From CAADGL01 sp964643885 (GTDB lineage Bacteria; Planctomycetota; Phycisphaerae; UBA1845; Fen-1342): a stretch of DNA of 32,558 nucleotides. The first letter of the stretch is position 1. Each line of letters begins with the position of its first letter. Location of the stretch: assembly GCA_964643885.1 (NCBI GenBank), contig CAZXUI010000052.1, positions 1 to 32,558 of the forward strand, read 5' to 3'. Made by a program: the position numbers and the translations under genes. The notes beneath the pieces were generated by a model. The model saw only the letters and a program-made list of their open reading frames with translations. It had not been told where the DNA came from and searched no databases. Of the stretch, positions 1-7,890 are shown piece by piece.

Positions 1-87
1 GGCCCCTGGGCGGCCGACTGCAATCAGGACTGCGTCGTGACCTTCCGCGACGTGGTGGAGCTGCTGGCGTACCTGCGGCAAAACTGA
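1..87 (+). CDS. C-terminal tail of a secreted dockerin-like protein (partial)
   Basis: Only the last 28 residues are in the window; the frame runs from base 1 to a TGA at 85-87. The tail reads ADCNQDCVVTF followed by RDVVELLAYLRQN. It fits one half of a type I dockerin or EF-hand-like calcium loop (DxNxDxxVxxxDVxxLLxYL). Planctomycetes commonly end large secreted or surface proteins with such a tail. Cys replaces the usual Gly in the loop, so calcium binding is uncertain. The body of the protein, its signal peptide and its function lie outside the window. An ordinary C-terminal helix that resembles a dockerin by chance is the main alternative. Confidence 0.55.
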   Translation, partial: GPWAADCNQDCVVTFRDVVELLAYLRQN

Positions 88-143
88 CCCGCGGCCGCTC
101 GTTGGTGCGTGGAGGGGACGGTCACGGCGCCGCCCACCGGGCA

Positions 144-164
144 GCACCGGCCATTGGCCGGTGC
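144..164. repeat. Perfect 9+3+9 hairpin, GCACCGGCC family
   Basis: Arms GCACCGGCC (144-152) and GGCCGGTGC (156-164) enclose loop ATT. The same family recurs at 4483-4503 and 4533-4553 with a variant inner base pair. There is no T-tract, so it does not look like an intrinsic terminator. Confidence 0.8.
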
Positions 165-226
165 AACACTTGCCCATTCCACCCGGCGCGGGGGTGCGAG
201 AAGGGATTTGCGCACCAGCCCAGCAC

Positions 227-245
227 GGGCAAGCTGCGCTTGCCC
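227..245. repeat. Perfect 8+3+8 hairpin
   Basis: GGGCAAGC (227-234), loop TGC, GCTTGCCC (238-245). The phrase TTGCCCATxCCACCCGG occurs next to it twice (about 172-187 and 240-255), suggesting a degenerate tandem duplication around the hairpin. The rest of 88-317 shows no gene. Confidence 0.75.
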
Positions 246-265
246 ATGCCACCCGGCCGGCGACC

Positions 266-320
266 GTCACTTGTCGCCTGTCACCTGTCACCTTCGTCGC
301 CGTTCACCTGCCACTTGTCA
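266..320 (-). repeat. Heptamer array fused to the stop codon of the globin-like gene
   Basis: Read on the minus strand from the stop codon of the globin-like gene, the sequence is a run of about eight 7-base units: TGACAAG, TGGCAGG, TGAACGG, a degenerate stretch, TGACAGG, TGACAGG, CGACAAG, TGACGG. The TGA stop (318-320) is itself the first three bases of the array. A related array follows mddA at 5498 in the same gene-sense orientation. Confidence 0.75.
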
Positions 321-842
321 CTCGCGCGCCGCCGCCCCCATCAACATGCTCGCCCCCATCAGGTGAAGCGCATCCACCCAGTCCTCCGCCGTCTCCGCGT
401 CCCAGCCGACTCCCTCCAGCCCCCGCACCCCCGCGATCAGCCCCGCCACCAGCTCGCGGCAGTGCCCCCGCCGCATCCCCCGCCGAGCCGCCTCACGCCC
501 GAACGCCCGCAGCGCCGCCTGCGCCACCTCCGGCCGGTGCAGGTTCGCAATCACCTCCTCCAGCACCTGCACGAGCAGCCGACGAAGCGCCGCCGCGTGC
601 TCGGACACAGCGCCGGCCGCGTCGCCGAACTGCTCCGCCACCGCCCGCAGCCCGCCTTCCACCAGCCGCTCCGACACCGGCCGCAGCGTCTGGAACGAGC
701 TCCGCAGGCGGCCGATCAGCGCTTCGTCGGCCGGGATGTGCCGCAGCGTGCCCGTGGCCGGGCAGAGTGGATGGCGGGTGATCAAGCGCGCACCTCGTCC
801 GGACGCGCCCCGCCCCCCGTACGGGCCCGTCATCGGGAACAC
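318..842 (-). CDS. Globin-fold protein, proximal histidine apparently replaced
   Basis: 174 aa if GTG 842 is used; ATG 833 is an equally good start, and neither has a clear ribosome-binding site. The part from about residue 38 resembles the globin domain of bacterial haemoglobins and flavohaemoglobins: an LRSSFQTLRPVSERL first helix, an RRLLVQVLEEVIANL E-helix-like segment, then GREAARRGMRRGHCRELV, which lines up with the F/G region (LGRRHxxYGVxxxHYxxV) of the family. In that alignment the haem-ligating proximal His falls on Ala, while the later HY-type position is kept as HC. A haem globin is therefore doubtful; a haem-free globin-fold sensor is possible. There is no reductase domain and no signal peptide. 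The gene stands alone, divergent from the kinase gene. The family call rests on pattern recognition of weak similarity. Confidence 0.55.
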   Translation of the reverse strand: MFPMTGPYGGRGASGRGARLITRHPLCPATGTLRHIPADEALIGRLRSSFQTLRPVSERLVEGGLRAVAEQFGDAAGAVSEHAAALRRLLVQVLEEVIANLHRPEVAQAALRAFGREAARRGMRRGHCRELVAGLIAGVRGLEGVGWDAETAEDWVDALHLMGASMLMGAAARE

Positions 843-906
843 GCAAAGGCCGCCCGTGAGCCTCAGCCCGCTGCGGCCGCCGCCGATGAATTGCCCCGCC
901 GGCCGC

Positions 907-912
907 TACAAT
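907..912 (+). promoter_or_regulatory. Possible -10 box of the kinase gene
   Basis: TACAAT lies 64 nt before GTG 977 and overlaps the first possible ATG at 911. Translation would then have to start downstream, which supports GTG 977. No convincing -35 box is seen at 16-18 bp. Confidence 0.35.
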
Positions 913-976
913 GACTCTCTTAGCGGATGTTCAGGCGCTCGCGGGCGAGCGCCGGGCTCACCAGCGGACACAGCCT

Positions 977-3900
977 GTGACGACCGATCGCTTTCGCCGC
1001 GTGATGGAGCTGTTCGGCCAGGCCTGTGAGATTCCGCGCGAGCAGCGGGCCGCTTTTCTGGATCAGCACTGCGGCACGGACCCGGAGCTGCGGGCCGAGC
1101 TCGAGCTGATGCTCGCGCATGACCGCCAGGCGACGAGGATTCTCCCCGGCGCCGGGGCGCACCTGCTGGCCGAGCACGTTGTGCAGGCGGACGACCCGCC
1201 CGCGCCGGCCGGCGCCGTCCCCGCCCCGCCCCTGGCCGGCCCGGCCCTGCCCGTCCTGGCCGGTCAGTACCGGATCATCCGCGTCCTCGGCGAGGGCGGC
1301 ATGGGCACGGTCTACGAAGCCGAGCAGGCCTTCCCGCGCCGCCGCGTCGCCCTCAAGGCCATCCGCCGCGGGCTGGCCTCTGAGCGCATGCTGAAGCGCT
1401 TCGAGCACGAGGCCCACGTCCTCGGCCGGCTGCACCACCCCGGCATCGCCCAGATCTACGAGGCCGGCGCGGCCGACGCCGCCCACGGCAACCAGGCCTA
1501 CTTCGCGATGGAGCTGGTCTGCGGCGAGCCGCTGACGCACTACGCCCGCTCGCGCGCTCTCGACGTCCCGCAGAAGCTCGAACTGGTCGCCCGCGTCTGC
1601 GACGCGCTCCAGCACGCCCACCAGCGCGGCGTCATCCATCGCGACCTCAAGCCCAGCAACATCCTCATCATCGACGACGCCGACGCCGACGCCCGCTCGC
1701 GCGACGCCGCACCCGCCGGCGCTGCGCCCCTGGCCGCCTCGCTCTCGCGCTTCACGGCCCAGCCCAAGATTCTCGACTTCGGCGTCGCCCGCGCCGTCGG
1801 CATGGACCTGAACCTCACCACGATGCACACCCACACCGGGCAGATCGTCGGCACACTGCCCTACATGAGCCCCGAGCAAATCTCCGCCGACCCCGACGAC
1901 GTCGACACCCGCAGCGACATCTACGCCATCGGCGTCGTCCTCTTCGAGCTGCTGGCCGGCCGGCTCCCGCACGACCTGGCCAACCGCTCCCTGCCCGAGG
2001 CCGCCCGCATCGTCTGCGAGCAGTCGCCGCCGCTGCTGGGCAGCATCGACCGCACGCTCCGCGGCGAGATCGAGACCATCGTCGCCCGCGCCATCGACAA
2101 GAGCCGCGAGCGCCGCTACGCCTCCGCCGCCGCCCTCGCCGCCGACATCCGCCGCTACCTGGCCGGCGAGCCGATCGACGCCAAGCGCGATTCGGCCATG
2201 TACCTGCTCCGCAAGGCCCTCCGCCGCTACCGCTTCGGCGTCGCCACGGCCGCGGTCTTCATGCTCATGCTCGCCGTCTTCGGCCTGCTCGCCTTTCAGC
2301 AGGCGCGCGAGAACCTGCGCCTGGCCACCAACGAGCGCGACGCCCGCCGCTCGGCCGACGATGCCGCCAAACGCCTCGCCGCCGAGCTGCGCACCAACAA
2401 CATCGAGCGCGGCCGCCTGGCGGGCATGTCCGGCAACCTCGCCCTCAGCGAGGAGCTGCTCTGGCGCGAGCACCTGCGCTCGCCGTACGCGCTCGATACC
2501 CGCTGGGCGCTCTGGGAATACTTCTCCCGCAACCCGTGCCTGACGACCTTCGACGCTCACCCCCAGACCATCACCGACGCCCGCTTCAGCCCCGACGGAG
2601 CGCGCGTCCTGACCCAGGCCGAAGACGGCGTGCTCCAGATCTGGAACGCCGACGACATGCGCCCGCTGGGAGAGCTGCGGGCCGGAAAAGCGATCATCGG
2701 CAACCGCGTTCTCTGCTTCACGCCCGACGGCCGGCACGCCGCCACGCTCGCGCCGGACGGCGGCGTCGTGATCTACGATCTGCGGACGCACGAGTCGGCC
2801 TATGCGCTGGGCGGCTTCGAACGGCGGGTCGACACGCTCGCGCTCGGCCCCGACGGCCTGCTTCTGCTGGCCTTCGCCGGCATGGGCGCCGAGCTCTGGG
2901 ATTACAGGCAGCCCACGCGGCTCGCGGTCCTGTCGGACTCGCCGCCGCGCACCAACGCGCTGGCGATCTCAACCGACGGCCGGCTGGCCGCGCTCGGCTG
3001 CGTCGACGGCCGGGCGATCATCTGGACGGCGCCGTGGGAACGACCGCAGGTCGAGGTCCGCGCGCACGACGGCATCGTCAGCCGCGTCGCGCTCGCGTCC
3101 GACGGCCGGACCCTGGCCACCGGCGGGAATGACCGGCTCATCCATCTCTGGGACGTGACCGACGGCCGCCGTCTCGCCACACTCAGCGCTCCCAACGGCA
3201 CCATCCGCCAGCTTCAGTTCGTCGACGCGGGCAAGCATCTGTTCGCCAGCGGCTGGTGGTCGCTCGACCTGTGGGACGTGCAGCAGGCACGCCGCCTCTG
3301 GTCCGTCGCCAGCCCGAGCCTCTGCTCCGACATCTCGCCCGGCGCGACCCGCGTCCTGAGCACCGTCGGACCCGAACTGCGCATCTGGGACCTCGCGCCG
3401 CAGCGCGAACGGCGCGTCTTCGCCGGCCACGACGGCCGCGTCTGCGCCAGCTTCTCGCCCGACGGCCGCCGCGTCGCCACCGGCGACATGTCCGGCCTGA
3501 TCCGCATTTTCGACGCCGACAGCGGCGCGCTGCTCCAGACCCTCGCCGGCCACACGCGCCGCGTGAAAGCCGTGCACTTCGCGCCCGACGGCTCGACTCT
3601 GATCAGCGGCGCTGAAGACGGCACACTGCGCGTCTGGAACCTCGCCGGAGGCTCGCAGCGCTACGCCCTGCCCGACCACAACGCGCAGTCGAGCCAATCC
3701 ATCGCGCTCAGCCCCGACGGCCGGACGCTGGCCGTCACCAACCGCGATCTCTCCATCGGCCTGCTGGACCTGGCGAGCGGCCGGATGTACCGCCGCTTCC
3801 CCGCGTCCAATCGCGAGCTGATCTCGGCCTGCTTCAGCCGCGACGGGACCCGACTGATCACCACGTCGCGGCGAAACGCGATCCGCCACCACGATCTGAA

Positions 3901-4351
3901 CGGGGCGCTGCTCGCGGACGTGCTGATGGCGGCCACGCCGTGGTCGCTCGCCGTGACCGCCGACGGGCAGTACGTCGTCACCGGAACGTGGGGCGCCGCC
4001 CTCCAGCTCCATGACCCCGAAACCGGCGCCGAGCGGCTGCGGCTCGAGGGACACAGCGCCGTCGTCTACGGCGTCGCCAGCCACCCGACCGATCCGCGTC
4101 TGGTCGCCAGTGCCTCGGCCGACGGAACCGTCCGCCTCTGGGACATCATGACCCGCCAATGCCTGGTCACACTCGACGGCTTCGACCGCTGGGATGCGAT
4201 CACCGTTGCGTTCTCGCACGATGGCCGCCGGCTGCTGGCCGCGGGAGCCAACGGCACGGCCGCGCTCTGGGACCTGACCTATTACGACCGGCACATCGCC
4301 GGCAACCTGGAGTATCAGCGGCGGCGTTTCGCCCGCGACGTGGCTCCGTAG
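977..4351 (+). CDS. Membrane-anchored Ser/Thr protein kinase with C-terminal WD40 propellers
   Basis: 1124 aa from GTG 977. An in-frame ATG at 911 adds 22 residues but lies inside a likely -10 box, and homologous planctomycete kinases begin near the TTDRFRRVMELF segment. Domains in order: an N-terminal helical region (LCG-type LFGQACEIP, residues 8-50); a Hanks kinase with glycine loop GEGGMGTVYEAE near 104, VALK lysine near 125, HRDLKPSN near 220, DFG near 265 and a GTLPYMSPEQ activation segment; one transmembrane helix near 420-443; a short coiled segment; then at least 12 WD40-like units ending in LWD/IWN/IWD. That number suggests two seven-bladed propellers, probably outside the membrane. 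Such proteins phosphorylate Ser/Thr in response to signals bound by the propellers. The insert between HRDLKPSN and DFG is Asp/Ala-rich and longer than usual. The substrate is unknown. Confidence 0.93.
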   Translation: MTTDRFRRVMELFGQACEIPREQRAAFLDQHCGTDPELRAELELMLAHDRQATRILPGAGAHLLAEHVVQADDPPAPAGAVPAPPLAGPALPVLAGQYRIIRVLGEGGMGTVYEAEQAFPRRRVALKAIRRGLASERMLKRFEHEAHVLGRLHHPGIAQIYEAGAADAAHGNQAYFAMELVCGEPLTHYARSRALDVPQKLELVARVCDALQHAHQRGVIHRDLKPSNILIIDDADADARSRDAAPAGAAPLAASLSRFTAQPKILDFGVARAVGMDLNLTTMHTHTGQIVGTLPYMSPEQISADPDDVDTRSDIYAIGVVLFELLAGRLPHDLANRSLPEAARIVCEQSPPLLGSIDRTLRGEIETIVARAIDKSRERRYASAAALAADIRRYLAGEPIDAKRDSAMYLLRKALRRYRFGVATAAVFMLMLAVFGLLAFQQARENLRLATNERDARRSADDAAKRLAAELRTNNIERGRLAGMSGNLALSEELLWREHLRSPYALDTRWALWEYFSRNPCLTTFDAHPQTITDARFSPDGARVLTQAEDGVLQIWNADDMRPLGELRAGKAIIGNRVLCFTPDGRHAATLAPDGGVVIYDLRTHESAYALGGFERRVDTLALGPDGLLLLAFAGMGAELWDYRQPTRLAVLSDSPPRTNALAISTDGRLAALGCVDGRAIIWTAPWERPQVEVRAHDGIVSRVALASDGRTLATGGNDRLIHLWDVTDGRRLATLSAPNGTIRQLQFVDAGKHLFASGWWSLDLWDVQQARRLWSVASPSLCSDISPGATRVLSTVGPELRIWDLAPQRERRVFAGHDGRVCASFSPDGRRVATGDMSGLIRIFDADSGALLQTLAGHTRRVKAVHFAPDGSTLISGAEDGTLRVWNLAGGSQRYALPDHNAQSSQSIALSPDGRTLAVTNRDLSIGLLDLASGRMYRRFPASNRELISACFSRDGTRLITTSRRNAIRHHDLNGALLADVLMAATPWSLAVTADGQYVVTGTWGAALQLHDPETGAERLRLEGHSAVVYGVASHPTDPRLVASASADGTVRLWDIMTRQCLVTLDGFDRWDAITVAFSHDGRRLLAAGANGTAALWDLTYYDRHIAGNLEYQRRRFARDVAP

Positions 4352-4401
4352 CCACGCCGTGCTGCGCCGGCCGCACGCTGCGTGGCGAGCCGCCTCGTCA
4401 C

Positions 4402-4477
4402 TGCCCGGTCCCTCGGCAAGTGCCCGGTCCCTCGGCAAGTGCCCGGTCCCTCGTCAAGTGCCCAGTCCCTCGGAAAG
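4402..4477. repeat. Four tandem copies of a 19-bp unit
   Basis: Units start at 4402, 4421, 4440 and 4459. The consensus is TGCCCGGTCCCTCGGCAAG; the first two copies are identical, the third has one change and the fourth two. The 19-bp period keeps no reading frame, and no gene is present. Confidence 0.9.
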
Positions 4478-4570
4478 TGTGGCACCGGCTAATAGCCGGT
4501 GCAGATGGCCGGCGCAATTGCGGAAAGTGTGGCACCGGCTAACAGCCGGTGCGGATAGCCGTTGCAATTC
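4471..4570. repeat. Two tandem copies of a 50-bp unit, each with a 9+3+9 hairpin
   Basis: Copies at 4471-4520 and 4521-4570 begin CGGAAAGTGTGGCACCGG. Each has arms GCACCGGCT and AGCCGGTGC with loop AAT (4483-4503) or AAC (4533-4553). The copies differ at a handful of bases, but the arms are unchanged. The first copy overlaps the last 19-bp unit. Confidence 0.9.
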
Positions 4571-4739
4571 CATCTACCCGAACGGCCGCCCTGACCCCTG
4601 AACTCCCCAAACCGAACCCGCCCCCGCCTCCCCCCCGTGCATTCCGCGCCCGCCTGTCGCCTGAATACCTGGGAAACAACCAAACGAGGTTCGGGCCGCC
4701 GGGCCGCTGCGCCCCCGGCCGCCATCGGAGACATGCGCC

Positions 4740-5495
4740 ATGTTCGTCTTTCTGTACGGCGTGAGCTGCTACGCCCTGTTCGTCGTCACGCTGCTCTATG
4801 CAATCGGTTTCGTCGAGAATCTGCTCGTGCCAAAGTCAATCGACACCGGCCCGGCCGGCCCCGTCTGGCTGGCGGTGCTGGTCAATTCGCTGCTGCTGGG
4901 GGCGTTCGCCGTGCAGCATACGATCATGGCCCGCCCGGCCTTCAAGAAGTGGATCACGCGCTACATCCCGCAGGCCGCCGAGCGGAGCACCTTCGTCCTG
5001 GCGACGTGCATCTGCTTCTGGGCGATGTTCCTGCTCTGGCGGCCGATTCCGGGCGTGATCTGGAGCGTGGAAAGCGAGGCGGCCCGGCTGGCCGTCTACG
5101 GCCTCTCTTTCGCCGGATTCGGGCTGGTGCTCTATGCCAGCTTCCTGATCGACCACTTCGACCTCTTCGGCCTGCGGCAGGTGGTGCTGCATCTGCGCGG
5201 CCGCAAGTACACGCACACGCCCTTCCAGACGCCGCTTCTTTATCGCCTGGTGCGCAACCCGCTGATGCTGGGCTTCCTGATCGCCTTCTGGGCCGCGCCG
5301 ACGATGACCTGGGGCCGGCTGCTGTTCTGCCTGCTGACGACCGGCTACATCTTCGTGGGCGTCTGGTTCGAAGAGCGCGACCTGGAGCGCTTCCTGGGCG
5401 AGCCCTACCGCCAGTACCGCCGCCGCACGCCGATGCTCCTGCCCTGGCCGCGGCCGAAGGCGACGCCGGAGGGCGAGGCGACGGCGCTGGGATAG
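4740..5495 (+). CDS. mddA: Methanethiol S-methyltransferase (MddA/NnrU-like membrane protein)
   Basis: 251 aa, start ATG 4740 with GGAG nine bases upstream. The protein has about five membrane segments (near residues 5-25, 42-60, 85-103, 117-135 and 180-205). It carries the family features: VPKSIDTGPAGP near 31, VQHTIMARPAFK near 59, LIDHFDLFGLRQV near 140, LVRNPLMLGFL near 170 with an Asn-Pro signature, and FEERDLERFLGEPYRQYRRR near 210. These resemble MddA, which uses S-adenosylmethionine to methylate methanethiol to dimethyl sulfide; the fold belongs to the NnrU/isoprenylcysteine methyltransferase group. Activity on methanethiol is inferred from family resemblance. The gene is monocistronic; its TAG stop is followed after two bases by a heptamer array. 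Confidence 0.8.
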   Translation: MFVFLYGVSCYALFVVTLLYAIGFVENLLVPKSIDTGPAGPVWLAVLVNSLLLGAFAVQHTIMARPAFKKWITRYIPQAAERSTFVLATCICFWAMFLLWRPIPGVIWSVESEAARLAVYGLSFAGFGLVLYASFLIDHFDLFGLRQVVLHLRGRKYTHTPFQTPLLYRLVRNPLMLGFLIAFWAAPTMTWGRLLFCLLTTGYIFVGVWFEERDLERFLGEPYRQYRRRTPMLLPWPRPKATPEGEATALG

Positions 5496-5497
5496 AA

Positions 5498-5546
5498 AGT
5501 GACAAGTGACAAGTGACAGGTGAGAGGGGGCAGGGGGCAGGTCGCA
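5498..5546 (+). repeat. Heptamer array directly after the mddA stop codon
   Basis: Seven consecutive 7-base units: AGTGACA three times, GGTGAGA, GGGGGCA twice, GGTCGCA. It starts two bases after the mddA TAG (5493-5495). Because 7 is not a multiple of 3, the first three units place TGA in all three reading frames. Confidence 0.85.
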
Positions 5547-5597
5547 AAGCCGTACGGTGCGTCCCTTGACGCACCAACCGGCTCGCTGGGCGTCCTT

Positions 5598-5740
5598 TCA
5601 CCTCCACTCCCGCCCGCAGGGCGACCCGCACTCCGGACACCGCCCGCTCACGTTGCCCGTCAGGTCGTACCCGCACTCGCCGCACTCGGGGTGCCTGCCC
5701 CGGCCGGCCCGGCGCGTCGGCCGCGAACCCCGCCAGCCAC
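5598..5740 (-). pseudogene. Remnant with a planctomycete CGYDLTGN zinc-ribbon tail
   Basis: The minus-strand frame ends with HPECGECGYDLTGN and SGRCPECGSPCGREWR, then TGA at 5598-5600. Four Cys in CxxCGYDLxGN and CPxC spacing make a zinc ribbon that often forms the C-terminus of planctomycete membrane or hypothetical proteins. There is no separate start or upstream domain: the upstream sequence switches frame into the truncated res fragment, where a hydrophobic stretch (ILACAAGGPAAWLAGFAA) is seen in the adjacent frame. I read it as the tail of another gene joined to the broken res end, possibly with a frameshift. It could also be a very short intact zinc-ribbon protein. Confidence 0.5.
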
Positions 5741-5782
5741 GCCGCCGGCCCGCCGGCCGCACACGCGAGAATCCAGCCCGCC

Positions 5783-6390
5783 CGCCGCTTGCGCTTCGCC
5801 CCGGGCATCCGCAGCACGCGCCCCAGCACCTGCTCAACCGCCCGGGCCGAGCCGATGTTCGCCACCAAACACAGCACGTAGGCGAACGAGCAGTCCCACC
5901 CCTCCTTCAGCGCCTGCACCGTAATGATGAACCGAATCGGACACGAGCGCGAGAACAGATCCACGTCCGCGATCTCCCGCGTGCTTCCTGTCGCGATGGC
6001 GATCTGCTCCTCGGGAATCCGGAAATCGTCCATCAAGGCTTGCTTGACCACCTCGACGGTCAGAGTTTCGCGCTCGGCGCTGCGCGCCTGCGCCTGAAGC
6101 AGCACGAGCGGCCGGATGTACTCCCCTGTCTCCCGTTCCTCCTCGAGCGCGGCCGCCTCCAGTTCGCGCTGCTGCGCCAGCGCCGCGCTGACTGCCTCCT
6201 TCCAATCTGCGTGCGTCCGCAACCTGATCGGCAGCTTGATCATCTCAGCCTGCTTCAACTCGGCGGCGGAAACATGCGTCAGAACGTTGCTGGCGAACAG
6301 GCTCCGGTTCGGCCGATGCTCCGTCTGGGGTGTGGCCGTGAACTCGATGATGCACGACGGATTGAACCGTGCGAGGGTATCGAAGGAGAG
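5783..6390 (-). pseudogene. Type III restriction enzyme Res subunit, internal fragment
   Basis: About 200 codons of uninterrupted frame match the helicase core of a type III R-M Res subunit: SFDTLARFNPSCIIEFTATP (motif III region), LKQAEMIKLPIRL, LTVEVVKQALMDDF, IPEEQIAIATG, FIITVQALKEGWDCSFAYVL (motif V), AVEQVLGRVLRMPGAKRKRR (motif VI). The N-terminal half with Walker A and the DEAH box is missing, as is the C-terminal nuclease domain. The left edge follows the last Arg of motif VI; the right edge is in repeat DNA at 6391-6508. Res would cleave DNA together with Mod. The fragment cannot be active. Confidence 0.85.
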
Positions 6391-6400
6391 CGGGGGACGG

Positions 6401-6450
6401 CCGGCGGAGCCCAATTGGGGGGCGGTCGGCGGAGCCCAATGGGGGGCGGT
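6401..6450. repeat. Two direct repeats of about 25 bp at the mod/res junction
   Basis: CGGCGGAGCCCAATTGGGG (from 6402) is followed by CGGCGGAGCCCAATGGGG (from 6428), each continuing into GGCGGT. They lie in the 118-bp stretch that replaces the missing end of mod and the missing start of res. Confidence 0.75.
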
Positions 6451-6473
6451 CCGTGGGCCCGCGGCCTGCAACC

Positions 6474-6494
6474 CCCCTCCCTTCCAGGGAGGGG
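6474..6494. repeat. Perfect 9+3+9 hairpin at the mod/res junction
   Basis: CCCCTCCCT, loop TCC, AGGGAGGGG. It lies within 15 bases of the last recognisable mod codon (6509). It belongs to the same three-base-loop class as the other hairpins in this window. Confidence 0.8.
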
Positions 6495-6508
6495 TCGGGG
6501 GAGGGTCT

Positions 6509-7700
6509 GCCGTCGATGACCGTCCGCAAGCGCCGGGCCGTCACGTGCTCAGCGATGCGCTCATCCATTTCCACGAGCACAAAGCGGCGGCTCCCCCCCA
6601 TCGGGTTTGTTCATCTCTAACACAGCATGGCCGGTAGTTCCGCTTCCAGCGAACGAATCAAGCACGATCGAATCTTTGCGTGTCGCGAACTGCAAGAAGT
6701 GCTGGATTGGCGTGCGGGGTTTCGGAAAGGTGAACGCCTTTCCATCTCCAAGAATCGATTTGATTTCATTCGTTCCTTGCTGCGTGTAGACGCCCTCTAC
6801 AATTGAATAGGGCTTACGAGTCCGTTCGACTCCCTCGGCATCACGGAAATACTGTTTGTAGGATACGCTCCACTTGCCGCGAGTCTTGCGAATGACAAGC
6901 TCATTGTTATCCAGCGCCGCCGCCGTCCGCGCCTTCTCCCACTGCCACTGTTTTTCCGGCCATAGCTCGTCACCCTCGAAGAAAATCGGATACCTTAGAT
7001 TCAATCGCTCGTCCATGCTCGTCGTCGCGAGCGGCTGAAGTCGATACGGTCTCCGTCGTTCAAAGTTGTCGTCACGGTACTTGTAGTACCGCAAGACCCT
7101 TTCATCGGGTGGCAATTCAAGCTCCCCAATCCGGGCGATGCGCTTTGCGAAAACCTCGACATATTCATGCAGGTCTACAACGTGCTTCGACTTCTGCCCG
7201 CCGCCATAGCTTTTCTTCCAGATAATGGTTTCCAGTCGGTTTCCCTCGCCAAATAGCTCGTCCATGAGCACTGCCAAGTGTCGATGTTCGTTTTCATCGA
7301 CGCTGACGAAGATCATTCCGTCGTCAGACAGCAACTCGCACAAGAGCGCGAGCCGTGGGTACATCATGCACAGCCACTTGTCGTGGCGCGTGAGATCCTC
7401 CAACGGCCGGCCCACTGTCTTGTTCAGCTACGATCGGATTTCGGGGCTGTTGACCGCGTCGTAATAAACCCATTCCTCGTTCCCCGTATTGTACGGCGGG
7501 TCGATGTAGATGCACTTCACCTTGCCCGCGTAATACGGCAGCAGCGCCTTGAGCGCCAGCAGATTATCCCCCTGCACCAGCAGGTTCCCGCTCTCCGGAT
7601 CTCCCGCGGACGGCTCGCGGTCGCAATTCAGCAGCCGCTAGGGAACCTGCCTGTGATGGTTCACCACGGCTTTCGTGCCGATCCAATCCAGCGTGGGCAT
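6509..7700 (-). pseudogene. Type III DNA methyltransferase Mod, broken by two stops and a frameshift
   Basis: The frame starts at ATG 7700 (MPTLDWIGTKAVVNHH). It shows GNLLVQGDNLLALKALLPYY, the catalytic DPPYNTG (motif IV) with NEEWVYYDAVNSPEIRS, LTRHDKWLCMMYPRL, and late DSFAGSGTT (SAM-binding motif I), the usual order of a beta-class N6-adenine methyltransferase of type III systems. Lesions: TAG at codon 21 (7638-7640) where relatives have an aromatic residue; TAG at codon 91 (7428-7430) where relatives have Trp; and a run of seven G (minus strand, 6593-6599) that shifts the frame after MNKPDGG. With six G the frame continues GSRRFVLVEMDERIAEHV. Homology ends at 6509, so the C-terminus is lost. 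Base composition is visibly less GC-rich than its neighbours, suggesting transfer. Confidence 0.88.
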
Positions 7701-7841
7701 TCGATCCTGTCCTCGCCACCCTCTGACGTGGCCGGCGCACTATGAGGTGCACCCGCTGCCTGTAAAGTCGGCGCCCCGTGCGACCACACGTCGATCATCT
7801 CGGGCCCTCCCGAACCGGCCCACACCGCCCGCTGCCACCCC

Positions 7842-7890
7842 TTCGTTCTTCGCAATTCGCTACTCGCTATTCGCCACTCGCCACTCGCCC
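7842..7890 (-). repeat. Heptamer array abutting the galE stop codon
   Basis: On the minus strand after the galE TAG (7891-7893): GGGCGAG, TGGCGAG, TGGCGAA, TAGCGAG, TAGCGAA, TTGCGAA, GAACGAA. Seven units, no spacer. Between 7701 and 7841 I see no gene or other repeat. Confidence 0.85.

Larger units (their letters stand above)
4352..4739. other. Intergenic region with tandem repeats, no gene
   Basis: 388 bp without a credible gene. It holds four 19-bp tandem units and two 50-bp tandem units (listed separately), then pyrimidine-rich DNA. GGAG at 4727-4730 probably serves as the ribosome-binding site for mddA. Confidence 0.7.

Noticed and set aside
102..914. Plus-strand frames opposite the globin-like gene
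   Set aside because: Low-complexity Pro/Arg/Ala translations without start context; shadows of the minus-strand gene and repeats.
4954..6471. 505-residue protein joining Res to an Arg/Ser-rich tail
   Set aside because: Beyond 5783 the frame is a shadow of the zinc-ribbon remnant and of the mddA gene on the opposite strand.
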